The notes: generated from the letters alone by a model not told the origin. A stretch of DNA of 64,000 nucleotides from Arcicella rosea (GCF_040543805.1 NZ_JBEUMS010000017.1:62001-126000); one strand, 5' to 3'. Positions 18,910-28,311 are shown, counted from the stretch's first letter. Made by a program: numbers and translations.

Positions 18910-19206
18910 ATGAGAATATTCACAAAAGCCAGATTAAGAGATTTTTGGGAGTTATACCCAGATTCAGAAGCAGCACTCAAAACTTGGCATGAAGTTAATG
19001 AAGAGTATGATTTTAATAGCCCTAATGAGGTGATTTCCTTATTTAAAGGTGCTGATACTGTGGGGAATAATCGTATTGTATTTAATATTTGTCGAAATAA
19101 ATACAGACTTATTGCAAAGTATGAATATTCAAAAAAATGGGTATTTGTGAGATTCGTTGGAACGCATAAAGAGTATGATAAAATCGACGATATAAAGAAC
19201 ATTTAA
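18910..19206 (+). CDS. higB: HigB-type toxin, mRNA interferase
   Basis: A 98-residue RelE/HigB-fold toxin, expected to cleave mRNA on the ribosome. It matches the HigB pattern in length and motifs: MRIFTKARLRDFWELYPDSEAALKTWH, then DTVGNNRIVFNICRNKYRLIAKYEY and VFVRFVGTHKEYDKID. It lies 11 bp upstream of its antitoxin, the toxin-first order typical of higBA. A palindrome upstream of the start may be the operator. No mobile-element sequence is visible around the pair. Confidence 0.93.
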   Translation: MRIFTKARLRDFWELYPDSEAALKTWHEVNEEYDFNSPNEVISLFKGADTVGNNRIVFNICRNKYRLIAKYEYSKKWVFVRFVGTHKEYDKIDDIKNI

Positions 19207-19217
19207 ATAAAGAAATT

Positions 19218-19616
19218 ATGAAATCACTAACCATCAATCTTGATGCAATTGAAATCAAACCGATTACTAATCAAGCTGACTTCGAGCGAGCTTCTGCCTT
19301 AATTGATGCTTTGATTGATGCTGATTTAATCGAAGATGAAGCAACAAGAAATAGAGCTTTAGATATTTTAGATGCAATATCGGTTTTAGCATTAGATTAT
19401 GAGAAAAAGCATTTCCCAATTGAAAAACTTGATCCGATTGAATCAATTAAACAAAGAATTGAGATGCTAAATCTTTCTCAAAAAGAAGTAGCGAAGTATT
19501 TTGGAGGCGAGAATCGAGTTTCAGAAGTACTAAATAGAAAAAGACCACTTACGCTGAAAATGGTAAAAAATCTTTATCATGGTTTAGGGATTCCAGCTGA
19601 AGTACTTTTAGCCTAA
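19218..19616 (+). CDS. higA: HigA-type antitoxin, XRE-family DNA-binding protein
   Basis: A 132-residue antitoxin. The N-terminal half (~1-70) is a helical toxin-interaction region; the C-terminal half (~74-131) is a helix-turn-helix of the XRE/HigA type (IKQRIEMLNLSQKEVAKYFG, then NRVSEVLNRKRPLTLKMVKNL, LGIPAEVLL). It should neutralise HigB and repress the operon. The length is longer than minimal ~100-residue HigA proteins but normal for this Bacteroidota subgroup. Confidence 0.92.
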   Translation: MKSLTINLDAIEIKPITNQADFERASALIDALIDADLIEDEATRNRALDILDAISVLALDYEKKHFPIEKLDPIESIKQRIEMLNLSQKEVAKYFGGENRVSEVLNRKRPLTLKMVKNLYHGLGIPAEVLLA

Positions 19617-19623
19617 AAACAAA

Positions 19624-19650
19624 ATAAGGCGAGATGAAATCTCGCCTTAT
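19624..19650. terminator. Bidirectional terminator between higA and metE
   Basis: A perfect 12-bp inverted repeat (ATAAGGCGAGAT and complement) with a 3-nt loop lies between the convergent stops; GGTTTTT follows on the plus strand and a T-rich stretch on the minus strand. Confidence 0.88.
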
Positions 19651-19655
19651 GGTTT

Positions 19656-21986
19656 TTAACAAACGCCCTCTTTTACTTTTTCTCTTAAAAGCGTAGTCGC
19701 TTTAATCATATTTTTCAAAGCCAATTCTGTTTCTGCCCAACGGCGAGTTTTCAAGCCACAATCTGGATTTACCCATAAATTTCTGGCTGGAATATTCACC
19801 AAAGCTTTCTCTAACAGTGCCAACATTTCTTCTGTTTCGGGTACTCGTGGCGAGTGAATGTCATATACGCCTGGTCCGATTTCATTTGGATATTTAAAGT
19901 CAACAAAAGCATCCAACAATTCCATTTGAGAGCGTGAAGTTTCAATCGTAATCACGTCGGCATCCATGTCGGCAATGTGTTTGATGATGTCATTAAATTC
20001 AGAATAACACATGTGCGTATGAATTTGCGTTTCGTCTTTCACGCCAGATGCACTTAAACGGAAGGCTTCAACTGCCCATTGCAAGTAATATTCCCAATCG
20101 GCACGGCGTAAAGGCAAACCTTCACGAATAGCAGGTTCGTCAATTTGAATCACTTTGATACCCGCTTTTTCTAAATCTAATACTTCATCACGAATCGCCA
20201 TTGCAATTTGGAAAGCCGTGGTTTTGCGAGCTTGGTCGTCTCTTACAAATGACCATTGTAAAATCGTAATTGGTCCAGTAAGCATTCCTTTCATCAGTTT
20301 TTGCGTTTTCGATTGTGCAAATTCCGACCAACGAACCGTCATCGCCACAGGGCGTTCAACGTCACCATAAATAATTGGTGGTTTCACACAGCGACTACCA
20401 TAACTTTGTACCCAACCATTCTGAGAAAATACATATCCAGATAATTGTTCGCCGAAATATTCTACCATGTCATTGCGCTCAAATTCGCCATGCACCAATA
20501 CATCCAAGCCAATTTCTTCTTGCCAATGGATAGATTTTTCAATTTCTATCGCAATTTGGGCATCGTATTCTTCCTGTGAAATTACTCCTTTTTTAAGGTT
20601 CGCTCTCAATACACGTACATCATCGGTTTGCGGAAACGAACCAATGGTTGTAGTTGGGAAAAGTGGAAGTTTTAAGGTGTCCAACTGTAAAGCCTGACGA
20701 ACACTAAACGGACTTGGGCGATGTGAATCTTGTTCCGTCAAAGCGGCTACTCTTGCTTTTACTTGTGGTTTATGAATCAGCTTTGAATCTTTTCTACTTT
20801 GAATCGCCTGCTGATTTTCAGTAAATTGTTGAGCAAATAATGAAGCAGATGCTGGTTCAGAAAGTTTTCTTAGCACATTTATTTCATTCAACTTTTGCTT
20901 GGCAAAAGCCATCCAATTTTTGATTTCTGGTGTAAGTACTTGTTCATTTTGTTCTAAATCCAAATCGCAAGGAGAGTGTAATAATGAACAGGAAGGTGCA
21001 ATCATTACTCTTTCTTGTCCTAAAGTATCAATTGCTTTTTGGATGAATTTCAAGGATTTAGCATAGTCATTCTTCCAAATATTTCTACCATCGACAACAC
21101 CAAGCGATAAGATTTTTTCAGTTTGGGCAAAATCTGTTTGCTCAAAAATATCATCCAATTGCGAAGGACAACGTACCAAATCAAGGTGTAAAGCATCAAT
21201 GTCTAAAGTAGTGGCTACATAAATATTTTCGCCTGTACATTCAAAATAAGTAGCGACCAAAATATTTAAGTTTGGTACTGCCTTTTTGATTTTTTGATAA
21301 GCTTGTTGGAAAGCAATTTGCTCGTTTTCTGTCAAATCCAAGGTCAAACAAGGTTCATCTAATTGCATCCATTTTGCTCCACGAATCGCCAATTCTTGTA
21401 AAATGTCTATATAAATCGGCAATAATTTTTCTAATAAATCAATGCGATGAAAACCAGCTTCCTTTTCTTTTCCCAATAAAAGAAATGAAACTGGACCAAT
21501 CAAAACAGGTTTTGTCACAATTCCTATTTGTTTGGCATCTTCAAAGTCAATAATAATTTTATCAGAATATCTTTTAAAGTGTTGATTTTTAGTGAATTCA
21601 GGAACGATGTAATGGTAGTTCGTATCAAACCATTTGGTCATTTCCATCGCTTTGATATCGAGTCCGTCACGTTGTACGCCCCTTGCCATTGCAAAGTAAA
21701 TGTCTAATTCACGGTTGGTTTGTCCGTCCACCAAAGCATGATAACGTTCTGGAATTGCTCCGACCAACATGGCAGTGTCCAAAATATGGTCATAAAGTGA
21801 AAAATCATTCGAAGGAATCAAATCAATGCCAGCATCTTGTTGAAGCTGCCAGTTTTGTCTTTTGATTTGGCGACCAATCCAAAGTAATTCATCTTTCGTG
21901 CTTTTACCAGCCCAAAATTGCTCAGAAGCACGTTTTAATTCTCTTTTGCTACCGATACGTGGGTAACCCAAATTGTGTGTAAACAT
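19656..21986 (-). CDS. metE: Cobalamin-independent methionine synthase
   Basis: 5-methyltetrahydropteroyltriglutamate-homocysteine methyltransferase, the last step of methionine synthesis without B12. The 776 residues show the duplicated MetE barrels: N-terminal HNLGYPRIGSKRELKRASEQFW and MQLDEPCLTLDL; C-terminal TTTIGSFPQTDDVRVLR, the zinc-site motifs HTHMCYSEF and NPDCGLKTRRW, and the substrate motif IDEPAIREGLPLR. The start at 21986 was chosen over an upstream in-frame ATG (22115) because family homology begins at MFTHNLGYPRIG and the extra 43 residues lie in the riboswitch leader. No Shine-Dalgarno is visible. A cobalamin riboswitch upstream should switch the gene off when B12 is plentiful. 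Confidence 0.97.
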   Translation of the reverse strand: MFTHNLGYPRIGSKRELKRASEQFWAGKSTKDELLWIGRQIKRQNWQLQQDAGIDLIPSNDFSLYDHILDTAMLVGAIPERYHALVDGQTNRELDIYFAMARGVQRDGLDIKAMEMTKWFDTNYHYIVPEFTKNQHFKRYSDKIIIDFEDAKQIGIVTKPVLIGPVSFLLLGKEKEAGFHRIDLLEKLLPIYIDILQELAIRGAKWMQLDEPCLTLDLTENEQIAFQQAYQKIKKAVPNLNILVATYFECTGENIYVATTLDIDALHLDLVRCPSQLDDIFEQTDFAQTEKILSLGVVDGRNIWKNDYAKSLKFIQKAIDTLGQERVMIAPSCSLLHSPCDLDLEQNEQVLTPEIKNWMAFAKQKLNEINVLRKLSEPASASLFAQQFTENQQAIQSRKDSKLIHKPQVKARVAALTEQDSHRPSPFSVRQALQLDTLKLPLFPTTTIGSFPQTDDVRVLRANLKKGVISQEEYDAQIAIEIEKSIHWQEEIGLDVLVHGEFERNDMVEYFGEQLSGYVFSQNGWVQSYGSRCVKPPIIYGDVERPVAMTVRWSEFAQSKTQKLMKGMLTGPITILQWSFVRDDQARKTTAFQIAMAIRDEVLDLEKAGIKVIQIDEPAIREGLPLRRADWEYYLQWAVEAFRLSASGVKDETQIHTHMCYSEFNDIIKHIADMDADVITIETSRSQMELLDAFVDFKYPNEIGPGVYDIHSPRVPETEEMLALLEKALVNIPARNLWVNPDCGLKTRRWAETELALKNMIKATTLLREKVKEGVC

Positions 21987-22011
21987 AGTAATTGTTGTTT
22001 TAAGGTTCGTC

Positions 22012-22056
22012 ATCATCGGGTTTCGATGATTTTTTGGTGTGTTTTTGCGATACACC
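22012..22056 (-). promoter_or_regulatory. Leader hairpins between riboswitch and metE (possible expression platform)
   Basis: Two small stems lie 25-70 nt before the metE start: ATCATCG/CGATGAT (22012-22030) and GGTGT/ACACC (22036-22056). Further GGTGT words just upstream in the transcript could compete for pairing. No minus-strand T run follows, so control would be translational or by another mechanism; this is inference. Confidence 0.35.
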
Positions 22057-22195
22057 GAATGAAACTTGAAAACACCACACCGCCATGCGTAAAGCATAAG
22101 CACACGCTGGTTCACTGCTGAAACAGTTAATATTCGACAAGTATTTGTAAAAAATCAATGCGTGAACTAAGCCCTAATCGTGAGGGAATAGTCAT

Positions 22196-22397
22196 TGAGA
22201 AGGTAGGCAAGTCTCCTGACTTATAACATTTTCTTCGCCCTTCTCATTCTTAGAAAAGAACAATGGACAAAACGGAAGAAAATTCGTTTCTGAACGAAAC
22301 CGTTACTTACAGTAGCACGTCTGTTCGTGATTTACACACGATTCCTTTTTAATTTCTAGCAAAAAGCAATTCACTTTTTCTTAAAACCAACCTTCTG
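22196..22397 (-). ncRNA. Cobalamin (B12) riboswitch
   Basis: On the minus strand the leader carries the hallmark cobalamin-riboswitch segments in order: the outer P1 strand AGAAGG (22398-22393), a GTGTAAATCACGAAC region, the core GTGCTACTGTAAGTAACGG near 22320-22302, and the conserved 3' box AGTCAGGAGACTTGCCTA near 22221-22204, closing with CCTTCT. The 5' and 3' ends pair as P1. It sits between a TACCTTTG promoter box and metE, the classical arrangement in which B12 represses the B12-independent enzyme. Confidence 0.92.
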
Positions 22398-22423
22398 ATT
22401 GACGGGTGTTTACTGTTACGAAG

Positions 22424-22431
22424 CAAAGGTA
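22424..22431 (-). promoter_or_regulatory. -7 box TACCTTTG for metE leader
   Basis: An exact TAnnTTTG match on the minus strand placed so that transcription would begin about 20 nt before the riboswitch P1 stem. Confidence 0.55.
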
Positions 22432-22498
22432 TTAATGAACAATTGATTGTAGATATATTAACCTTAAATATTTTAAAATATAGATGTTTTAACTATTT

Positions 22499-22533
22499 AA
22501 TATATTTATTTAGGATAATTAAATAAATATATT
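22499..22533. promoter_or_regulatory. A+T-rich perfect palindrome in metE-susC gap
   Basis: AATATATTTATTTA and its exact complement (14 bp each) flank a 7-bp spacer. It lies between divergent transcription units and could be a regulator site or merely a cruciform-prone stretch. Confidence 0.4.
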
Positions 22534-22619
22534 TGAATATAAATGATAATTTATCTTTTTGTATTATTAAATAATAAGCATTGTTTTTCAAAAATGAATC
22601 CAATGATAAATTAAGGCTA

Positions 22620-22648
22620 TGTTATGAAAAAATCATGTTTTGATAACA
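22620..22648. promoter_or_regulatory. Inverted repeat upstream of first susC
   Basis: TGTTATGAAAA and TTTTGATAACA (10 of 11 complementary) with a 7-bp spacer, 138 bp upstream of the SusC start. Candidate operator; no regulator gene is adjacent on this side. The remaining ~130 bp to the start show no clear promoter match. Confidence 0.35.
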
Positions 22649-22785
22649 CAGGCTTTACTTTCCGGAAATCTTACATGAATAACTTGCGCCCTCAATTAAA
22701 AACCTAATCCTTATTTTTCTTTTTTGTTTGCAATTTAATTATATTGTGATAAAATAAGAATATTCCAATTTACAACACAACAACA

Positions 22786-25700
22786 ATGAACAAAAAACCT
22801 TTTTTTAAGACTCAATCGAAGCTTATCCTTGGAGTCTTAGTTGGGGCAACAGTTGGCGTTTCTGCTAATCCAACTTTTGCCAGTAATGTTACTCTTCTCT
22901 CAACAAATAAAACAAATGCTTATGAACAAACAGTACTTAATAAAGCAGTAAAAGAAATTACTGTAAAAGGAAGAGTAATTGATGCGAAAACCAAAGAGCC
23001 ATTGGCGGGTTGTAACATTCTAGTAAAAGATAGCAAACGTGGTATAAATGCCGATGCCAACGGAAATTTTAGTATTACGGCAGATGAAAAAGCGACTTTG
23101 GTATTTTCATTCATTGGTTATGAAAAACAAGAAATTGCGATTGCAGGAAAAAGTACGATAGAAGTAGCGCTTGTATCAAGTGCTTCAGACTTAGAGCAAG
23201 TAGTAGTAGTTGGTTACGGAAGTTCAACGAAAAAAGATATTACAGGTTCGGTAAAATCATTGAAACCTGCGGAATTCAACCAAGGGATTATCAACTCGCC
23301 AGAACAACTTTTACAAGGTAAAGTATCGGGTGTAAATGTTACTTCAGCAAGTGGAGAACCAGGTGGTGTTCAGAATATTAGCGTACGTGGACCAGGCGGA
23401 GTAAGAACAGGAAGTACGCCACTTTTTGTAGTAGATGGTTTGGCTTTAGATAATTCAAGTAGCGGTGGAGCAACGAATCCGCTGAACTTTTTGAATCCAC
23501 AAGATATTGAATCAATTGATGTATTGAAAGATGCTTCGGCAACAGCAATTTATGGTTCAAGAGGAGCTAACGGGGTTATTTTAATCACGACTAAAAAAGG
23601 GAAAACAGGTTTTTCTTCTTTCAATTATTCTACAAGTTATGGTTTCTCAACAATGGCGAGAGCTCTGCCTATTTTCTCGGCTGATGAATACCGTAAACAA
23701 GTACCAGCATTAGGAGGCGTTTTGGAAGATTTGAAGGCTTCAACCGATTGGCAGAAAGAAATTTCAAGAACAGCACTTACTAAAAACCATAATATTTCAT
23801 TAGGTGGTGGTGCTGAAAAATTGACCTATTATGCTTCTTTCGGAATTCAAAACCAAGAAGGTATTCTGAAAAATAACCAATTAGACCGTTACACGGGTCG
23901 TATTAACGTAACCCAAAAATTATTGGAAGACCGTGTGACTGTCGATGTGAATTTGAATGCAACGAATACGTATAATGAACGACCGCCAATTACAGGGATT
24001 ATCGGAGCAGCGATTTCTACAAACCCTACTTATCCTGCTTATGACGATAAAGGACAACCGTACTCGTATGTAAATGGTGTAAATCCATTGACGACGATGA
24101 AATTGGAAAAAGATGCTACTTCTATTACTCGTATCATCGGAAACATTTCTCCTTCTATCAAAATCATTGATGGTTTAGTCTATAAATTGAATTTCGGGAT
24201 TGATAATTCAAGCTCTACTCGTGATTTACAATCGTTGGCAAATGCAGTGCCTTTGCAAGATGGTCGTTTAGAAACAATCAATATTACAAATACTAACCGC
24301 TTGATTGAAAACTATTTGACTTATACAAAAGCAATCAAAGAACATAGTTTTTCTGCTTTAGTGGGACATTCGTATCAGAAATTCATGTTCCGTGGACGTT
24401 CATACAGTATCAATAAATTCCCGATTTCTGATATTGAACCAATTTATAATCCTGGTTTAGGACAAGAACTTACTTTGGCAAACAATAAGCCAACAGGCTA
24501 TGCTACAAACGATGAATTACAATCGTTTTTCTCAAGAGTAAATTATCAGTTCAATGACAAGTATTTATTAACAGCAACTTTAAGAGTTGATGGTTCTTCA
24601 AAGTTTGGAGCAAACAATAAATATGGCGTTTTCCCTTCTTTCTCGGCAGGTTGGAGAATCTCTGAAGAAGAATTCTTGAAAGGGTCTGCTTTGAGTAATT
24701 TGAAAGTAAGAGCAGGTTGGGGACGTACTGGTAACCAAGAAATTCCTTCAAAAATCACACAAGCAAGATTTACTTCTGTTGTTTCAGCAGGAACTTCTTA
24801 TCCATTATCTGAAACTGGTGCATTTCCAGCAGGTACTTCTTATACAAGATTGGCAAACCCGAATATTCAGTGGGAACAATCAACACAAACAGATTTAGGG
24901 ATTGACTTTGGTTTCTTGAATGGCGCTTTAACAGGTACAATTGATGTCTTCAATAAAGTATCTGGCGATATTTTATTAGAAGTAATTCCAGCCGATCCAG
25001 TGCAGCCAGCAGGTACTTTCTGGACAAATGTAAAAGATATGACGATTACCAACAAAGGTTTAGAATTAGAACTAAACTATCGTCATACTGCTACAGAAGG
25101 CTTTACTTATGAATTAGGTGGAAACGTTACTTTTATTGATAATGTTGTTAAAAATTCTCCTTACTCAGTAATTCCTTCAGGTTCTGCTTCAGGTTCTGGT
25201 TTGACTTCAGCAACAATCAACGGTTATGTAAGCGGTCAGCCAATTGGAACTTTCTTCTTGAAAGAATTCACAGGATTTGACGACAAAGGAATCAGTACTT
25301 TCCGTGATGTAGATGGCGATGGAATTGTAACGGACAAAGACCGTATCGCTGCAGGAAGTGCTTTACCAACGAAACAATTTAACTTCTTTGGTCGTGCAAA
25401 CTATAAAGGATTTGATTTGTCAATCAATTTCAACGGAGTTTCGGGTAACAAAATTTATGACAATACCGCCAACGCAAACTTCTATAAATTAAGATTATCA
25501 AAAGGTATCAATACAACGGCAGAAGCCATTGCTTCAACAAACGAATCAGTGAATAACTCCGCTCCAGTATCGACAAGATATTTGAAAGATGGCGCTTTCT
25601 TACGTTTGAATAACTTGACTTTAGGTTATAATGTAAATACTAAAGCTTTAGGAATCAGCAAATGGGTTTCTACTTTGAGACTTTCTGTAACAGGACAAAA

Positions 25701-25845
25701 CCTTGCTGTATTTACAAAATACGATGGTTTTGATCCGGAAGTAAATACGGATAGAACAGTTAACGGTATTACTTCTTACGGAATTGATTACCTAAGTTAT
25801 CCAAAAGCTAGGTCTGTCATTTTTGGCTTAAATATTTCATTTTAA
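22786..25845 (+). CDS. SusC/RagA-family TonB-linked outer-membrane transporter
   Basis: A 1019-residue TonB-dependent barrel that imports oligosaccharides or peptides with its SusD partner. Order: signal peptide (~1-32), carboxypeptidase-regulatory-like beta domain (~58-130; VKGRVIDAKTKEPLAGCNILVK), TonB box region (VVVVGYGSSTKKDITGSV), plug (~155-270; SPEQLLQGKVSGVNVTSASG, DVLKDASATAIYGSRGANGVILITTKKG) and barrel to the C-terminal YPKARSVIFGLNISF ending in aromatic Phe. No glycosidase follows the partner gene, so the substrate of this pair cannot be guessed from context. Confidence 0.96.
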   Translation: MNKKPFFKTQSKLILGVLVGATVGVSANPTFASNVTLLSTNKTNAYEQTVLNKAVKEITVKGRVIDAKTKEPLAGCNILVKDSKRGINADANGNFSITADEKATLVFSFIGYEKQEIAIAGKSTIEVALVSSASDLEQVVVVGYGSSTKKDITGSVKSLKPAEFNQGIINSPEQLLQGKVSGVNVTSASGEPGGVQNISVRGPGGVRTGSTPLFVVDGLALDNSSSGGATNPLNFLNPQDIESIDVLKDASATAIYGSRGANGVILITTKKGKTGFSSFNYSTSYGFSTMARALPIFSADEYRKQVPALGGVLEDLKASTDWQKEISRTALTKNHNISLGGGAEKLTYYASFGIQNQEGILKNNQLDRYTGRINVTQKLLEDRVTVDVNLNATNTYNERPPITGIIGAAISTNPTYPAYDDKGQPYSYVNGVNPLTTMKLEKDATSITRIIGNISPSIKIIDGLVYKLNFGIDNSSSTRDLQSLANAVPLQDGRLETINITNTNRLIENYLTYTKAIKEHSFSALVGHSYQKFMFRGRSYSINKFPISDIEPIYNPGLGQELTLANNKPTGYATNDELQSFFSRVNYQFNDKYLLTATLRVDGSSKFGANNKYGVFPSFSAGWRISEEEFLKGSALSNLKVRAGWGRTGNQEIPSKITQARFTSVVSAGTSYPLSETGAFPAGTSYTRLANPNIQWEQSTQTDLGIDFGFLNGALTGTIDVFNKVSGDILLEVIPADPVQPAGTFWTNVKDMTITNKGLELELNYRHTATEGFTYELGGNVTFIDNVVKNSPYSVIPSGSASGSGLTSATINGYVSGQPIGTFFLKEFTGFDDKGISTFRDVDGDGIVTDKDRIAAGSALPTKQFNFFGRANYKGFDLSINFNGVSGNKIYDNTANANFYKLRLSKGINTTAEAIASTNESVNNSAPVSTRYLKDGAFLRLNNLTLGYNVNTKALGISKWVSTLRLSVTGQNLAVFTKYDGFDPEVNTDRTVNGITSYGIDYLSYPKARSVIFGLNISF

Positions 25846-25973
25846 TTGACAGTACTGTTATCTGAAAGCAGTTAACCGTTATCTGTTCAATCTTTGGTTG
25901 ATGCGATGATTGAGAAAAAATCATTTTCAAATCTTCAAATTACCAAATTTTCAAATTACAAATCATCGAAATC

Positions 25974-27659
25974 ATGAAAAAGAAAATATATGTTTTATTC
26001 GCTCTAATGGGCATATTATCCATTGAAAGTTGTACCAATCTTGAAGAAGTAGTATTGGATGAATCTTTCATTTCAAACCTTTCTGAAAAACAAGCTGCCG
26101 ACGGAATTATGGCGCCTGTTTATGCAAGGCTTCCAGATATTTTTTTACATACCAATTACTTTGCTATTCAGGAAATCTCTACGGATGAAGCAATTTTACC
26201 TTACCGTGGCGGAACCGACTGGGGCGATAATGGTATTTACTTGGCTTTGCACGCACATACACAAACAAGTACTGACCCGAATTTAAGAAATACTTGGAAT
26301 TTTATTTTGCAAGGAATGTCAAGAGCTATCACGGCTATCAATACTTTGCCAAATTCTAAAGACCCAATAGCTAAAACCTATTTAGCAGAAGCAAGAGGGA
26401 TGAGAGCCTATTATTCGATGTTGACTTTAGACCTTTTCGGTTTAGTTTTCGTGAAAAATGACATCGGTGAAAACTCAACTATTTTGAGAGGCGACAAAGC
26501 CGTTGAATACATCAAAAGTGAATTATTGGCTGTTGAACCAAATTTAGAAACCAATGTTGGTCCTGGAAGATTAACAAAAGGAGCTGTTTGGGGATTATTA
26601 GCAAGATTATATTTAAATGCTGGTGTATATCGTGACCCTTACGCAACTGCTGTTACTTTCAAAAATGAAGATTTAGACAAAGTAATTGAATATACTGATA
26701 AAATTATTGCTTCTGGTCAATACCAATTAGCGAGAGATTATTTCTCTATTTTCAATTCGGATAATCATACTAACAAAGAATTAGTTTTTGCGGTAGATCA
26801 ACGTGCTGAATTGAATGGACATAACCGTTTGGCGTACTTCTCGCTTTCGGGTGATCAGTTTCCATTGCCAGCGTATCCAAATGCAAACGGTACAGATGGT
26901 CCAGCGATTACTTCTGATTTCTACCGTACTTGGGTAAATGCTTATGGTTCACAAGACCCGAAAGTTGACCCAAGATTTTACAGAGAGAACCTTTCTATTT
27001 ATTCAAATCCTGCGGATTCATGTGTGGCTGCTGAAAACTTTAATATCAACCGTGGTATTTTAAGAGGACAACAATATGGATTGATTCGTAGAAATGGTGT
27101 TTTCTTGAAATGTGCTGATGGAAAAATGAAAGTGGGTAAATTGGTTTATGATACAAGAAACAAACCAACATTAGCCGTTGACTTTACAGAACAAATTGAT
27201 TTTACAGTAGCAGGAAGTAATTATAATACTGGTTACAGAGTAGAAAAATATGAATTCAGTAAAAAATCGGTAAGTGGTAGAAACTTTGGTGAAGCTGACA
27301 TCGTAATCTTGCGTTTGGCAGATGTTTACTTGATGAGAGCCGAAGCAAAATTGCGTAGAAGTAATGATGTTGCGAGTGCTTTAGCAGATGTAAATACTGT
27401 AAGAGCTGCAAGAACTTACAGCGCACCAGCACCAGCTTTGACGACTATGTCTTTAGATTTATTGTATCGTGAAAGAGGATTTGAATTTTATTGGGAAATG
27501 CTTCGTCGTACAGACATGATTCGTTTTGGAAAATTCGAAGATAAATGGACGGAAAAATCAAATACTGATAAAAACAAAAGAATCTTCCCAATTCCACAAA
27601 CAGCGATTGACGGAGCTTCTAATATTCCAGGATATTTAGTTCAGAATGCTGGATATTAA
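25974..27659 (+). CDS. SusD/RagB-family nutrient-binding lipoprotein
   Basis: A 561-residue surface lipoprotein that caps the SusC barrel and binds its ligand. The signal peptide ends in a lipobox (SIESC, Cys20). TPR-like helices include AEARGMRAYYSMLTLDLFGLVF and LTKGAVWGLLARLYLNAGVY; the C-terminal region has the conserved VILRLADVYLMRAEAKLR, LLYRERGFEFYWEMLRRTDMIRFGKF and IFPIPQTAI motifs. It follows SusC by 128 bp and is closed by a strong terminator, so the pair forms a two-gene unit. Confidence 0.95.
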   Translation: MKKKIYVLFALMGILSIESCTNLEEVVLDESFISNLSEKQAADGIMAPVYARLPDIFLHTNYFAIQEISTDEAILPYRGGTDWGDNGIYLALHAHTQTSTDPNLRNTWNFILQGMSRAITAINTLPNSKDPIAKTYLAEARGMRAYYSMLTLDLFGLVFVKNDIGENSTILRGDKAVEYIKSELLAVEPNLETNVGPGRLTKGAVWGLLARLYLNAGVYRDPYATAVTFKNEDLDKVIEYTDKIIASGQYQLARDYFSIFNSDNHTNKELVFAVDQRAELNGHNRLAYFSLSGDQFPLPAYPNANGTDGPAITSDFYRTWVNAYGSQDPKVDPRFYRENLSIYSNPADSCVAAENFNINRGILRGQQYGLIRRNGVFLKCADGKMKVGKLVYDTRNKPTLAVDFTEQIDFTVAGSNYNTGYRVEKYEFSKKSVSGRNFGEADIVILRLADVYLMRAEAKLRRSNDVASALADVNTVRAARTYSAPAPALTTMSLDLLYRERGFEFYWEMLRRTDMIRFGKFEDKWTEKSNTDKNKRIFPIPQTAIDGASNIPGYLVQNAGY

Positions 27660-27664
27660 TTAAT

Positions 27665-27700
27665 AAAAAGCGGTTGAGAAATGTTTCTCAACCGCTTTTT
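27665..27700. terminator. Bidirectional terminator after SusD
   Basis: AAAAAGCGGTTGAGAAA and its exact complement (17 bp) form a hairpin with flanking A and T runs between convergent genes; the regulator stop is 3 bp further. Confidence 0.92.
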
Positions 27701-27702
27701 AA

Positions 27703-28311
27703 TTATTTCTCTTTCGCCATTTTAGCTCTTACTTTACTGAGGAATTCTGCTGAAATACCAAGGTATGAAGCAATGTAATGTTGTGCGACTCTTTGCGGAA
27801 TTTTTGGATATTTTTTCAAAAAATCAGCGTATCGTTCATGGGCAGTCTGAGCGATAGAATTAATCAACCTACTTTGTGTTGCCGATAAATTTTTCTGAAC
27901 AAGTAACCTAAATTGTCTTTCAAATTTGGGCGCTTTGGCTAATAAAGCTTCTTTTTTTTCAGGCGTTAACACAAAAATCTCACAGTCTTCTAAAGCCTCA
28001 ATAAATAAATTAGAAGGTTTTTGTTCGTGGAAACTGGCAATGTCACTTACCCACCAATCTTCAATGGCAAATTGTAAGACTACTTCAAAGCCATTTTTAT
28101 CGATATAATACTTTCGCATACAACCTTTGATGACGAATGCTTCGAAATTACAAATTTCACCTTCTTGTAATAAAAAGGTCTTTTTCTTGATGGTTTTGTA
28201 TTGAAGATGTTCGTTAAAAATGCGTAGTTCTTCTTCCGAAAAAGCTACATTTTTACAAACATTTTTATTGATTTGGTCGAAATAAGTACTTAAAGGAGCG
28301 TTTGTATTCAT
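27703..28311 (-). CDS. Crp/Fnr-family transcriptional regulator
   Basis: A 202-residue regulator with a cyclic-nucleotide-binding-like beta-roll (~20-140; KTIKKKTFLLQEGEICNFEAFVIKGCMRKYYIDKNGFEVVLQF) and a C-terminal helix-turn-helix (~165-200; IPQRVAQHYIASYLGISAEFLSKVRAKM). It belongs to the Bacteroidota group whose ligand is usually unknown. It lies 72 bp downstream of the D-amino-acid dehydrogenase-like gene on the same strand and could be cotranscribed with it. Confidence 0.9.
   Translation of the reverse strand: MNTNAPLSTYFDQINKNVCKNVAFSEEELRIFNEHLQYKTIKKKTFLLQEGEICNFEAFVIKGCMRKYYIDKNGFEVVLQFAIEDWWVSDIASFHEQKPSNLFIEALEDCEIFVLTPEKKEALLAKAPKFERQFRLLVQKNLSATQSRLINSIAQTAHERYADFLKKYPKIPQRVAQHYIASYLGISAEFLSKVRAKMAKEK

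Noticed and set aside
15394..19616. Defence island (SNF2 helicase plus toxin-antitoxin)
   Set aside because: The SNF2 protein is the SWIM-type stand-alone form, with no nuclease, methylase or other defence partner; adjacency to higBA alone is not enough.
21987..22115. N-terminal extension of MetE from the ATG at 22115
   Set aside because: MetE homology begins at 21986; the extension has no family similarity and lies in the riboswitch leader.
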